A stretch of DNA of 64,000 bases from Imbricaverruca yamaguchii (taxonomy: Eukaryota; Arthropoda; Thecostraca; Neoverrucidae): assembly GCA_034440575.1 (NCBI GenBank), contig JAOTOL010001477.1, forward strand, positions 186,001 through 250,000, given 5' to 3'. A program made the position numbers and the translations under genes. The notes below the pieces were generated by a model. It was not told the DNA's origin. It searched no databases and saw only the letters and a list, made by a program, of their open reading frames with translations. Shown piece by piece: positions 23,837-35,176 of this stretch. Position 1 is the first letter of the stretch. Every line of letters starts with the position of its first letter.

Positions 23837-24356
23837 ATGCAAGCTTTTCTACAATGGAATTGCAGAGGTTTTAGAAACAATACCCAGAAAATACAGGTAG
23901 TTATAAATCAGCACTGCCGTATCCCTATGTGCCTGCAAGAGACGAAACTCCGACCAGATTCACGATCTGACATACAGGGGTATCCCAACTTCCGAAAGGA
24001 TGTGGTGACCGACACTGTTGCGCACGGCGGAGTTATGGTAGCCATCCACCATAGTATAGGAGCAAGGGAGATTGCGCTAAACACCGATCTCCAAGCAGTG
24101 GCAGCTCGAATCGACCTAGATCGCAGCTCGTTAACAGTTTGCTCCACCTACTTGCCTCCTGGGACTGCTTTTACCCGTGATGAGCTAGTACGGTTAGTTT
24201 TAGAACTGCCCCCCACCTTTTTTAGTCTCAGGGGATTTTAACGCCCATCACACGATGTGGGGCTGTGGTGATGTGAACACAAGAGGTCGCATATTACAGT
24301 CTTTTATCGTGGAGGAATCCCTTTGCGTTTTAAACACTGGCAATCGAACCAGTGTT
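23837..24356 (+). pseudogene. I/jockey-type LINE ORF2, endonuclease part only
   Basis: ORF2 starts at 23837 and encodes an APE-type endonuclease that nicks target DNA. QWNCRGFRNN at the N-terminus, the catalytic Glu in LQETKL (about 23935) and HGGVMVAIH are seen. The reading frame is lost in a T6 run near 24215; the following frame has the GDFNAHHTMWG block, with Asp and Asn of the active site, and then LCVLNTGNRTS. Homology stops at about 24356, at a perfect inverted repeat. The reverse transcriptase and 3' end are missing, so the copy is 3'-truncated, which is unusual for target-primed insertion and implies a later rearrangement. Confidence 0.85.
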
Positions 24357-24363
24357 TAAAACG
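24326..24363. repeat. Perfect 15-bp inverted repeat at the LINE breakpoint
   Basis: CGTTTTAAACACTGG (24326-24340) and its exact reverse complement (24349-24363) are separated by 8 bp. The left arm encodes VLNTG of the endonuclease. The right arm marks the end of recognisable LINE homology, as expected for a fold-back junction. Confidence 0.9.
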
Positions 24364-24369
24364 GCTAAC

Positions 24370-24924
24370 AGGATATAATCATTCGGACGATGCATATATT
24401 CTTGAACATTCTTTGCAATCTAGGTGCCTTCGAACGCACGCTATGTAAGACCCAAAGGACTGAGCCATCCCAAACTTCCAGGAGCTCATGTGTCCGACCC
24501 TTAAGTTGGCGTGTAATCTGCAATTAGCTTAGCTTGACTTCCGTTTTTACGAGACAGGACTGGGATAAGATTTCGAACATGGTCGGACTTGTAAATCACA
24601 ATAATTGACCCCTAACTGGACATACATGCTGGTGCAAATCAATGGAAAATCCCCATACGGTGTTGATGCTGCGCTTGTTCATATGATGCTCATGTGGGCA
24701 CCACGAAACATGCGAACCTTACCTTAAGCTAATATAATGCATATTTCTCATTTCCCACGAATGCTTAAACATCATACACTCGTTTACTTTGAAACATTTT
24801 AATTGTGCACCCGACCTCGGCTGAGTGCCACAGCGCTGAAAGAACCAGGGGAAGACCGACACTAGCAGAGTCGCTGCACACAGTTTTGCAGCGAAATGAT
24901 GGCGCCGCCCCGGAACTCCGCCAC
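24370..24924. other. No gene seen
   Basis: Sequence after the LINE breakpoint with no recognisable element or exon. Confidence 0.35.
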
Positions 24925-25175
24925 ACGTGACTGCACCCTTCCGGGACCTCACCGATACCGAACAGCGCCAGTCCTGGACCTCACCGATGCTGGACAGCGC
25001 CATTCCGGGACCCCACCTTTATTGGACGGTGGCACTCAGGGACCTCACCGCTCCTGAACGGCGCCATTCCGGGACCCACCTTTGCTGGACGGTGGCACTC
25101 CGGGACCTCACCGTTACTGGACAGCGCCACGCCGGGGCCTCACCGTTACTGGACGGTGCCACCCCAGGGTCCGTG
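24925..25175. repeat. 32-bp degenerate tandem array
   Basis: Seven or eight units share GGGACCTCACCGTTACTGGAC and GGTGGCACTCC. Unit length is 32 bp with small indels. It is unrelated in sequence to the 32-bp satellite at 7-10.7 kb. Confidence 0.85.
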
Positions 25176-25329
25176 ATATAACCTGACGGTGCAATGAATG
25201 GCACCTCACACATAGCGGGCACTACTGCGGATCCCCGGGGCATCAGACGACCAGATAGTATCCGCTACAGGGCCCAGTCAAACACACCGCGCGACTCCCA
25301 CTCCTCTAGCACCGTGCGTCACCCGCAAC

Positions 25330-25925
25330 AGGACGACACCACGGCAAGAGCTCCGGCGATAACGGGACGGCACCAGGACGCCCTGCAATAGGACGACACC
25401 ACGGCCCAGAGTCCCAGCGACAGCAGGGCGACATCACGGCCAGAGTCCCGGCGACAACGGGACGACACCACGGCCAGAGTCCCGGCGACAGCGGGACGAC
25501 ACCACGGCCAGAGTCCCGGCGACAACGGGATGACACCACGGCCAGAATCCCGGCGAGAACGGGATGACACCACGGCCAGAATCCCGGCGAGAACGGGATG
25601 ACACCACGGCCAGAATCCCGGCGAGAACGGGATGACACCACGGCCAGAATCCCGGCGACAACGGGACGACACCACGGCCAGAGTCCCGGCGACAACGGGA
25701 CGACACCACGGCCAGAGTCCCGGCGACAGCAGGGCGACATCACGGCCAGAGTCCCGGCGACAGCGGGACGACACCACGGCCAGAGTCCCGGCGACAGCGG
25801 GACGACACCACGGCCAGAGTCCCGGCGACAACGGGACGACACCACGGCCAGAGTCCCGGCGACAACGGGACGACATCACGCCCAGAGTCCCGGCGACAAC
25901 GGGACGGCACCACGGCAACAGCCCC
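25330..25925. repeat. 34-bp tandem array, about 17 units
   Basis: The unit is CACGGCCAGAGTCCCGGCGA followed by CAACGGGACGACAC. A subfamily with CAGAATCCCGGCGAGAACGGG (one substitution in each half) occupies 25540-25640, which shows local block amplification. Confidence 0.96.
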
Positions 25926-27361
25926 GGCGCGCCTGCACAGCAGCCGTGTCTGTGCGGACCCGCCGCATATCGGGCAGGGGTGCGCTTCAGCCGACACAGA
26001 GGCCGGTGCGGGGTGTGTTTCAGCCGACACAGAGGTCTGGCCACGCATCGGGCGCCGCCCCGGCCGGCCGCCAACTTTCACGGGCCACGGGTATGACACG
26101 CGCGCGCGGCGACAAGTGACTGGGACAGGTCACGTGATCTGGCGCGCGCGCGGCGGCGCCCACTTTCCAGGGGCGTCCGTGTCGGCGCGGCGCGGCGTAT
26201 GTCAAAGGCAGACGGCGCGCAGTGAAAGTGATACCGAATGCGGCGAGTCATCCGTCCGAAACGTCCGGCCGGACACCGGGCCGAGACTGGGCCTGGTCGG
26301 GCCAGGTCGTGAGTAGGGACGGGAGCGTCGGAGACGGCTGGGACCGGCAGTAAACAGGACCAGAATAAGAGAGGGAACAGGGATAGGGCTAAGCACACGG
26401 ACAGGACAACAGGGACCGGGCGGGGACGAGGGGATGGGATGGGGACAGGCACGGAAGAAAGCAGGGACTGGACCGTGGCGTGACAACCGCAAAAGTCTGC
26501 ATCAGACAGAGTTCTGACGGCGCTGGGTCAACTCAGGTTCAGTTTTCCAGCTCTGCTCGCGGACAGTGGTGTCGCTGGAGCCTGTCAGCGACACCACTGC
26601 TCGCACCAGTTTGGAGCGCCCATGTGTAGATCAATTTGCCACCCGGGCCATCCCACTTTGTCCCCACTTCACTACTCGTCCAGGTTTCCGATCCACAGGT
26701 TGACGGACACGACGCAATCACACACTTCATTATAGACGAACAATGGCTGTAAATCGCGGAAACCGAAATACGCACGCATCTAAGATTCTATCTAACAAGT
26801 TAGGTATAACATCTAACAAGCATCTAACAAGCTCATCCTTCAAAGTAGGAGCAGTCAATCACCATTTCAATCACCAAGGGGAGACCAAGAAGCCGAGCAG
26901 CGGATGAATGGCGAAGATTTTGCACGTGGAGCGGAAATTTCTCGGCATTGCAGCCGCCGACCACCAGCACCAAACAATCGACAACTGCTCTGCAAACACT
27001 TCGCAGCTCAGGGGCTCTTGAAGCGCTGATTGTGCGGGATCATGCTACCGGTCGAGAGCGCTCGGCCGGCTTTTGTTAATTCAAGGGGATCGATCAATAA
27101 TGGTGCAGTCTAAATGCATGTTCGGTTCAATACACCGAACCAGCTTGTGACAAACACACAGCGACACATCATAGACGGAGCTTGTCGCCTTTCAGCGCAT
27201 TCACGCGTCGATAGCGACGACGGTCTCGACGTTTCCGCCGCGTCACCAGTCAGACAGGAAAGTTCGCCATGACGGTGCATAATATTTCGCTCACCGGTCT
27301 GCCGCCTCAGACTATGTAAATGCATGTACCGAGAGCGTGCAGGACGAACATCCGCGTGCAC
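25926..27361. other. No gene seen; CpG-rich 25930-26320
   Basis: A strongly CpG-rich patch with GCGCGCGCGGCG runs, followed by a degenerate GGGACnGG repeat at about 26310-26470. It might be a CpG island, but no exon is recognisable. A 14-bp hairpin is listed separately. Confidence 0.35.
26564..26599. repeat. Perfect 14-bp inverted repeat
   Basis: CAGTGGTGTCGCTG is followed after 8 bp by its exact reverse complement, CAGCGACACCACTG. Confidence 0.9.
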
Positions 27362-27570
27362 TGGAACACCACTGGAGCCATACAGTGAAACACCACCGGA
27401 ACCATACAGTGGGACACTACCAGAGCCATACAGTGGAACACCACCCGAGCCATACAGTGGAATACCAACAGAGACATACAGTGGAATACCAAAAGAGACA
27501 TACAGTGGAACACCACCGGAACCATACAGTGGGACACTACCGGAGCCATACAGTGGAACACCACAGTTTA
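27362..27570. repeat. 24-bp tandem array, about 9 units
   Basis: The unit is CATACAGTGGAACACCACCG + GAAC. Variants are GGGACACTACC and GGAATACCAA. In one frame it reads as an eight-residue cycle. Confidence 0.93.
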
Positions 27571-27572
27571 TA

Positions 27573-27625
27573 TCAGGTCAGGTTAGGTTAGGTTATGTTA
27601 TGTTAGGTTTGGTTAGGTTGGGTGA
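27573..27625 (+). repeat. Interstitial TTAGG-like tract
   Basis: A run of GGTTA/GGTTAT/GGTTT units matches the arthropod telomere repeat TTAGG with errors, directly after the 24-bp array. This supports an arthropod source. Confidence 0.7.
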
Positions 27626-27849
27626 AATTCCTACCAGGGCTGTTCTGGAAGTTGATTTATAATTTTTGGAAGTTTACTTCTAAGTTGGAAGATATGAACT
27701 GTGGAAGATATGAACTGTGGTAGATATTAACGCACCCCAGGGGCACGACCGCAGATCAGAGGCATTATCATCACGGCTGATGCCCTCCCCCAGTCTGGTC
27801 ATACGTGAACAGTGATTAGTGCGGACTCAGGCGCCCGCTGGAGCTGTTC

Positions 27850-28209
27850 ATGTTTCAGCATACCACACCCCAGCCGGACACCAAGCCAACACCCCGACAC
27901 GGCGGTCTCCAGCTTAAGGATGTGGCCAAAGATGGGTAATCACAGTCTTTCGGATAATTCGGGAAAACCTTGAGCACAGCTTCAAAGATGCAAAAAAGAG
28001 CAAACATGGTGATGAGAGCAATACAATTATTTTTCTTTGTTCGCAACAAAAGCACGCACAAGTGACAACATTGATATCTGGATGGCAGCCAGAACGTATG
28101 GATACTCCGCCAAACTACCAATGAACTGATAAACAATTACCTGGTCAACAGCATTGCTTAACACAGCTTGGATAGCGAGTTGACTATAGAACGCAATTAC
28201 ACCGTACAC
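27850..28209 (-). other. Hydrophobic open frames, possible broken exon
   Basis: From an ATG at 28209 the minus strand encodes 60 residues including AVDQVIVYQFIGSLAEYPYV, with mixed, gene-like codons and a stop at 28027. An overlapping frame (28136 down to 27855) continues with CIALITMFALFCIF. This could be a relic of a membrane-protein gene split by a frameshift, but I recognise no family and no flanking splice sites. Confidence 0.2.
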
Positions 28210-28679
28210 ACAAAAAAAGTTGACGATCGTCTAATCCAAGTAAATTACCAGGGATGTGGGTACCCGAGCTGGTTGCTAGGCGACACGCTGTCACCATCTT
28301 GCAGCTGGTGAGCGACACATGGTCCTCAACACAAAAACCGGTAAAAGAAATGGAGCAACAGACAGCGACAGGGAGCGTGCGAGCGCGCGGAGCGAGAAGT
28401 GCAACCGGAGACAGATAAACCGACGGACCGGGAGACACACGAGACGACAGGCAGGGCGAATACGCGGACGTGGAAAAAGAGAACGGCGGGCGGGAACCGA
28501 GAAAACACGAAGGCGAAAGGGAAGCAAGGATCGTCCATATGTGCCCAAAACACAGATACTGCTGATGCGTGTCGGCCTCTGGGCGCTTCGGTCAGGCAGG
28601 GCGGCGGTTGGGTGCAGACGGAGCCAGGCAGTGTGCCGGGTCCCGTGCCTGGCAAGTGGTGCGGCGGAGCGTCTGTGAA

Positions 28680-28732
<53 letters not shown>

Positions 28733-29307
28733 TGCCGCTCGGGGCGTACCCCGCGGCGGCCTCAGTTGCACCGGCAGGCGGCCGCCCGGCGCCGGCCGGC
28801 ACGCCAAATAAGGAGTGTCGGTGCAGAGGACGAATGGTCGCCATTGGTGGTCGCGCAGAACAGACGACCTACAGCTGTACCCCTGCGCCGGCGCGGCGGC
28901 TACCACCCCCACCAGCCCTCCACCGCGCTCACACGCCCCTGCATTTGCCGCTGGGGGAGCGAGCTGTGGGACATACGGAGGGGCCAGGGCCAAGCTTGCA
29001 TCCACCACTTCTGCTGGCCTCGCCTTCACGCTGCTTTGCTTCGGCGACCCTGCCGAGGTGTTCAGGAGCTTTATGGATAACATTTGTGGCGTTTCCACGT
29101 TTACTCTTAGCCCTTCACAAAGCTCAACCATTCCAAACATTTCCTGTTGATTTTTCACGTTCGGTTTGTTTTATTTCTCCTCTGATTTCAGCGTCCAACC
29201 GAAGAAAAAAAACATAAAATTTTCCCTCCACGAGAAGCGTCCGGTTGTATTTATGCTCCGGCCACCAGCATGCCCGGAATAACATCATGGCGTAGTGCAG
29301 GGTTAAA
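28210..29307. other. GC-rich segment with purine-rich and (CCG)n tracts; no gene supported
   Basis: 28330-28530 is purine-rich. 28560-29010 is very CpG-rich and contains the (CCG)n run. A 272-codon frame across it is mostly low complexity (polyproline and Arg/Gly runs), and I see no exon signals that I trust. Confidence 0.4.
28679..28730. repeat. (CCG)n trinucleotide run, about 16 copies
   Basis: An uninterrupted GCC/CCG run that reads as polyproline or polyalanine depending on frame. Confidence 0.98.
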
Positions 29308-29560
29308 ATAATGGTTTTCGTTAGGTGTGAGATGTCGAAGCGACCACACTAGGATGTCGAAATTTGTCATGGAATTAGTGTCATTTATAATGTTTTTGAT
29401 GCCTCAGACTCAGATTCCAGTTGATGGTGTGGGCATTTCGAGCTGATGGTGTAGGTTCCAAGGAGCATGATGTCGATACTTCTTGGGGAAGGATGTCGAT
29501 GGAGCGTTCAGAAAGTGGTATATTCCACCCTATTTCACGAATAATTTATCACTGGCGTAG
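29308..29560. repeat. Dispersed repeat family A, copy 2
   Basis: It has TTTTCGTTAGGTGTGAGATG, GTCATGGAATTAGTGTC, GATGTCGATACTTCTTGGGG and TTCACGAATAATTTATCACT in the same order as copy 1 (1385-1860), without the large internal insert. It has no coding capacity. Confidence 0.72.
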
Positions 29561-30764
29561 TGTCGTAGGCGAGAACGTCTCCAGAATTTCCCCAGATACC
29601 TATATCCCCCTGATGTGTATATTGTTAGCAGGATAACATTGAGCTGCCGACGAACGCCATTTTCCACTCCCAAACACCAGATTTGTTTATGGCTCTAGGA
29701 TTGTAAACGCAATCCAGTGTAGCACCGATAAACAAGGGCTTGTTGAAAACCCGATCAACGGAGCAAGATGCACCCGAACGAGCGGTGCAACCTTAAAATA
29801 TAGGGTTCTTAGTCGCGCTGCTAGCCATTGGGTATACATTGTGAGAGGCAATCCGCATCTTCCGCGGCATGCAAACTAATCAATCATGCAGCATACTTTT
29901 ACATAGACCTGGATCGCCAAACAACACTGCCCGTTGTTCAGCTACCTGGACACCACCTTGTGCGGGGCCCCACAGATATTCTGAGTCGAGTCATACCTCT
30001 TACCAGTCTCCTATTCCGCCTCAGACAGACAAGACTAGAAGCAAGATTAATACTACACGAGCAACCCAATGCGACTCTGCAAATGATGTTAAACCCACGC
30101 TTTACACCCGCCCGGGTAAGGCTGCACGTGACCGTCCAGGGACAGTTGAGGCAGACTCATTTCCCGGCGGCGTCTCCGTCGACGGCGCCGGGTCACGACC
30201 CCGCCAACATATCGGTCACCCGGAAGCCTTGGCGCCAACCCACGGGCGAGATGGCGTGAAGTGAGTGTGATGCACGAGTGAGGTCGGCGGGCCGGGCCGG
30301 CCCGGTTGCCAAGCTGCGGCCCCCGCCCGCCCGGCAGCCGCCTGTTTCCAGGCGGTCAGCGCGTGACAACGCGGGGCAGCCGCGGCGGCTGGCAGACGGG
30401 CCCATCCGCCGCTTCCAGCACCCGCATGAGTCACGCATCCGCGGGGCGTCGAGCCGCCGGGCGGGCGCGGTTCACTCGCCAGCTCGAGCGCGCAGCTGCT
30501 CCCCATTCAAACATTCAAGCGCACTGTCCGCGTGCAGGCGGACATGGCCGTGCACTCGTGCGAGACGCGAGTGCACGCCGCGCGAGCGGACAGGAACGCC
30601 GCGACGTGCGGCCAGCTCGCTTGTCCGCCGTCCGTCGGTACGTCGCCACCGCATTTCGGTTTTTGCGTGACACTATCGACTCATCCATAATGCAGCTGCC
30701 ATCGCCGTCCGCAATGGCCAAACCAGACGCGGCCGGCCGACGGCCGACGCTGGACGTCGCCTCA
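29561..30764. other. No gene seen; CpG-rich 30250-30760
   Basis: The right half is a CpG-rich stretch immediately before the 20-bp array. Long open frames there are products of high GC and of the adjoining stop-free array. Confidence 0.35.
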
Positions 30765-31680
30765 CCTCGGCCGCCGTCACCTCACATTGGCCGCAGTCAC
30801 CTCACATTGGCCGCAGTCACCTCACATTGGCCGCAGTCACCTCACATTGGCCGCCATCACTTCACCTCGGCCGCCGTCACCTCACATTGGCTGCAGTCAC
30901 CTCACATTGGCCGCAGTCACCTCACATTGGCCGCAGTCACCTTACATTGGCCGCAGTCACCTCACATTGGCCGCCATCACTTCACCTCGGCCGCCGTCAC
31001 CTCACATTGGCCGCAGTCACCTCACATTGGCCGAATTCTACATTGGCCGCAGTACCTCCATGGGGTACATTGGCCGCAGTCACCTCACATTGGCCGCAGT
31101 CACCTCACATTGGCAGCAGTCACCTACATTGGATACTGGCCGCGTCACCTCACATTGCGTCACCTCACATTGGCCGCAGTCACCTCACATTGGCCGCAGT
31201 CACCTTACATTGGCAGCAGTCACCTCACATTGGCCGCAGTCACCTTACATTGGCAGCAGTCACCTCACATTGGCCGCAGTCACCTCACATTGGCCGCCGT
31301 CACCTCACATTGGCCGCAGTCACCTCACATTGGCCGCAGTCACCTCACATTGGCCGCAGTCACCTCACATTGGCCGCCGTCACCTCACATTGGCCGCAGT
31401 CACCTCACATTGGCCGCAGTCACTTCACATTGGCCGCAGTCACCTCACATTGGCCGCCGTCACCTCACATTGGCCGCAGTCACCTCACATTGGCCGCAGT
31501 CACCTCACATTGGCCGGAGTCACCTTACATTGGCCGCCGTCACCTCACATTGGCCGCAGTCACCTCACATTGGCCGCAGTCACCTTACATTGGCCGCCGT
31601 CACCTCACATTGGCCGCCGTCACCTCACATTGGCCGCCGTCACCTCACATTGGCCGCAGTCACCTCCCATTGGCCACCTC
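30765..31680. repeat. 20-bp tandem array with a CCAAT-box core, about 44 units
   Basis: The unit is CCTCACATTGGCCGCAGTCA; variants have GCCGCCGTCA, GGCAGCAGTCA or CTTACATTGG. On the minus strand, which is the R-Ras sense strand, each unit contains GGCCAATG, close to the NF-Y CCAAT-box consensus. A disrupted stretch at 31030-31160 separates two homogeneous blocks. There is no stop in any plus frame, so frames of 288 to 484 codons cross it spuriously. Confidence 0.97.
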
Positions 31681-33787
31681 ACCGTCAGTCTGATCCTTTT
31701 GGTGGTCGACAGCAGCATACGAGATCGAGATGGAGTGGTAGTAAGGTGGAGACGGGATGACGGCAAGATGTAAAGAGTGATGAGGTGGCGAGGAGGCATG
31801 CCAGAGTCGGATCGGCGATGCTGCAGAACATCTGGTGCGCAAATTGCGTGCTACATCAGCCTCAGGCAGTGCGGCTTCGTTCATTCACTTAAAGCAGGCG
31901 CGCACCCAGAACTTCTCGATGGGGTCTGAAGACTCGTCGGTTCCGTGGCACGATTAGTTAAGTTGCGGGATAAGGAGGAAAGTTTAAACGATTATAAAGT
32001 TAACATTGAATTGAAACTTAGACTAAGTTATAACGCAAAGCTTGCATGAAATACACAGGTGAGCATACATTCTGAAAGAAGAAACTTCCCGATTGGTTGG
32101 AGTGGGGTAGGTTTCGGTATTTCGGTATCGAAGTCAGTCCCTTTGCACACGAATGTGCCAAGTTAGATTGGCTGGTTGAAATTGTCCTCTCTTGTCTAGA
32201 AATATTCATACCACTTCCCACTATGCGAGGATTTCCCATCCAACGTGACTCCATAGCCGTTATAAACAAGGCGGTTCTCGTTCCCAATTTTTTTCAGTTC
32301 TACATTCGGGCAACATGGTATATGTATCTTCTACCAAAAGTTCAGTTCAGAGCAAGAACATTACCAGATGGAAAAGAAAGAGCGCGACAACAGCCTTTCT
32401 CGCGATCGACTGCAAATTTATTACCGTGGCCTTACATCCGACCGTGTAATGTGCAGCGCGTGTACCTCGTGCAGTACTGAACGTGAAGCTCTTCGCTACG
32501 AACAGGACCTTGGATCTAGCGCACATGAATCATGTCCAATGGGAGGTGTATTTGCATATCACGCGCAATAGTTACTATTATACTTTTATTATACTTCCTA
32601 TTAGGTACTTACTATTAGGTCAAGATCAGGCAAGGCCAACGGCCTAGATCAGGTCAGAGGTCGAGCTGAAAAGTTCATCCTTTGCGTTCCGAAAAAAAAC
32701 AGATTTGTTTCAAGCATACAGGACTTGTATGTGTTCAAAGTAGCGATTTTAAAACTGATAAAAGCTTGAAAATGAAAGGTCACTGACCAGATCTCGGATG
32801 AAATTTTGTCCCCTTTTGGCAATTGAGCTAATTATGTGCATATGTTCTGGTATTTCTTAACCTTCGATATGTTCCATGATCTGACCAATGCCAAATTATA
32901 TCATACTCTGACCAGAGAACTGATCAAAGTACCCATGCCATTGCATTAGGTCACAACCCAGCCATAGGGATTCATATTGACAACATGCACGAGTGCTGTC
33001 AAATTATTTATTGAGATGAACGTAATTTGTTGGTTCCGAAGCTGAAATCAGGCGCCGATCGCGAATTAACTCGTTGGACTCGTTCCCAGGTTAGAAAAGG
33101 GCATCTTTTTTCAGTTCAGTCAGTCAATACCATTTCGTGGCTTCTTCCCCCGATGCTGGTGCCTACTTTGTGCTTGGACTATTGTGATGCCTACATGCCT
33201 CAATAAACACGATTTACAAAGGAACTTCCACAAAGCCGTGTGCTGGGAGACCTGTGTGCTCAGTCCAAGATTATGTGTGGCCATCGGTCGGGCCAGCCGA
33301 AATTCAGGCGCGGTGTTGAATTATAGGTTCTTGGTTGTCGATAGGGAAATGTCTGGCCCATGCATTTCCGAGACGATAACTATATTCCGAAGGAACATCA
33401 GAAGTTCCATTTTGTACTGTCCACTGGGCTTTGAACTCTTTATTGAAGAACAGTAGGCTCGCAATTTTTGCCAGACAGACCATTGAACCTCCCGGCGAGA
33501 AAATAGAGTGTAGTTGTTGTGTATAGGATCAGCCTGTTTTTCAACTCTGCTGAGGTGGCTCTCTCGTGGCAGAGGTGGGGTGACTCAGGGAGCTGGCCGG
33601 ATGTAGCCGTGATAGTGCATCAGGAATGAGCAGCTCAAAGGCGACGAGTCTACCGACACTGGCCTGCTGATATTTGGCACACATCTTCGCCTTCGTATCT
33701 TCACCTTCATCTTTGTGGCGTCTTGTTCAATTTTCAGGGATTATGGACGCTTGTGCTGTTGTCCTGATATCAAAAGCAGCCCAAGCA
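31681..33787. other. No gene seen
   Basis: Apart from a short TACTATTA/TATACTT repeat near 32570-32620, I see no element, exon or RNA gene. Confidence 0.35.
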
Positions 33788-34112
33788 GCCGCCCCGGTAG
33801 CTCAGTTGGTTGGAGCGCTGGCCTGCACTGGTCTCCCCTGTACTGGCAACACAGGGTTCGAGTCGCTTCTCGCGCTCCCATTTAGCCGGGAGGCCGGGAG
33901 TGTCAGTTGGCAGCTGGCCCAATAAGGCCGGGGACTAGCTACCAGGCGGCCGTGTCTGTGCATTGGCGGCACGTTAAACTTTCGGTCTAAATTCTGCCGT
34001 TGAACTGGAGTTCATGGATCCGGTGATGGGGCCAGGGTCCACGCAACAAGCTCTGCTTAGCAATAGAACCTTGTTCCTCAAGCCACCCCAACAATTCGAA
34101 TAATTTTTTTTT
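33788..34112 (+). mobile_element. tRNA-derived SINE (type 2), about 325 bp
   Basis: The 5' part GCCCCGGTAGCTCAGTTGGT is tRNA-like. The A box TAGCTCAGTTGG is at 33798-33809 and the B box GGTTCGAGTC at 33855-33864, the spacing of pol III type 2 promoters. A body unrelated to tRNA follows (GGCCGGGAGTGTCAGTTGGC, GGCACGTTAAACTTTCGGTC), ending at a run of ten T, a pol III terminator. It is unrelated in body to the SINE at 5.4 kb and is antisense to R-Ras intron 1. Confidence 0.82.
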
Positions 34113-35176
34113 TAATGTGTGGCGCCCAAGACTAAAAATGTATGTGAAAGTAGAAATCTGCGAAAATCAATCAGTGATGTTACGTGACCTTGAAAAGGGC
34201 AGTGCCATATTCGTTTGTTGACACAGCAACTTCATACTCAACAAGGAAACAGGTTCCTACGAATATTCAGTCAGTCATTTTACGTAACATAGTATACGAG
34301 AAAACAAGACTTTTTCGTCGATAGTGTCATGTCGTTGCGTGATTTTAGCCTGTCTTGAATTTTTTCTCATCTAAATACTTCGCATTGCGACGATTAAGGA
34401 CTAAAGGTCAGCAATTACTGCTGAGTCTACGGTCAACACTGATATAATGGGATTAAAAACAAATGATCCCTGGTGACTTTGACATTAATATAAGTAAAAA
34501 GAAGACAGAAACATGCGTGCGTTGTTCTCGTTTCGTTATGATCAAGATCTATCTGATGGTACATTTGCTTTTCCTGCAGGTCCGTTCCCCGGATCACGAG
34601 GGGTGTCGTCATCCTCCACCGGCTCAGTTAAGTCGACGCCACAGGTCGGCCCGGAGCGGGTGAAATGCACCGAGTAGCTGGATCAACAGATAAACAAGCT
34701 GCAGTAGTATTCGGCTGGATGGTAGTCGACTCACGTCCAGCTTGATATGATTACTTTTTGTTCAGAATCTGCAACCAGTTCGAACGCGTTGGATCAGAGC
34801 AGATAGCCTGAACGGAGCAAAGCATTGCAAGCCCGTAAGGTTCATGTGTGACCAGGGAAGTATAAGCCAAAAAGGATTTTCCCCCATCATTTTGCGCATG
34901 TGAGCCACCTCTTCACCGATTCCCACGATGTTCAGCCAGCAGTCGAAAAAAATCCATGCCGGCGCGCGCTTTGGCGGCAGCGACACCCTCGCAGGAGAGA
35001 CATTTTTAACTAAAATGTTACGGAAAAGGGAAATGTACCAGCGTTACATTAAACTTGGCATAGCGGCCGAACCATGAGACCGATTCACATGAAACCAACA
35101 TCAAATTTTTCGCTTAGCGCAGCGGAGCGAGTGCCGAAGGCAATTGTATATTTATATATTTTTGCAGGTGTAACAC
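34113..35176. other. No gene seen; may include mariner 5' region
   Basis: I looked for a left terminal repeat matching TACGAGGG upstream of the mariner start and did not find one. Confidence 0.35.

Noticed and set aside
28399..29217. 272-codon frame with a polyproline run
   Set aside because: The polyproline is a (CCG)n repeat, the rest is low-complexity GC-rich translation, and no domain is visible.
33788..33872. Functional tRNA gene
   Set aside because: A and B boxes are present, but the anticodon arm and acceptor stem do not fold properly and the sequence continues into a SINE body.
34300..35176. 5' inverted terminus of the mariner remnant
   Set aside because: No TACGAGGG-type sequence found, so the left end is left undefined.
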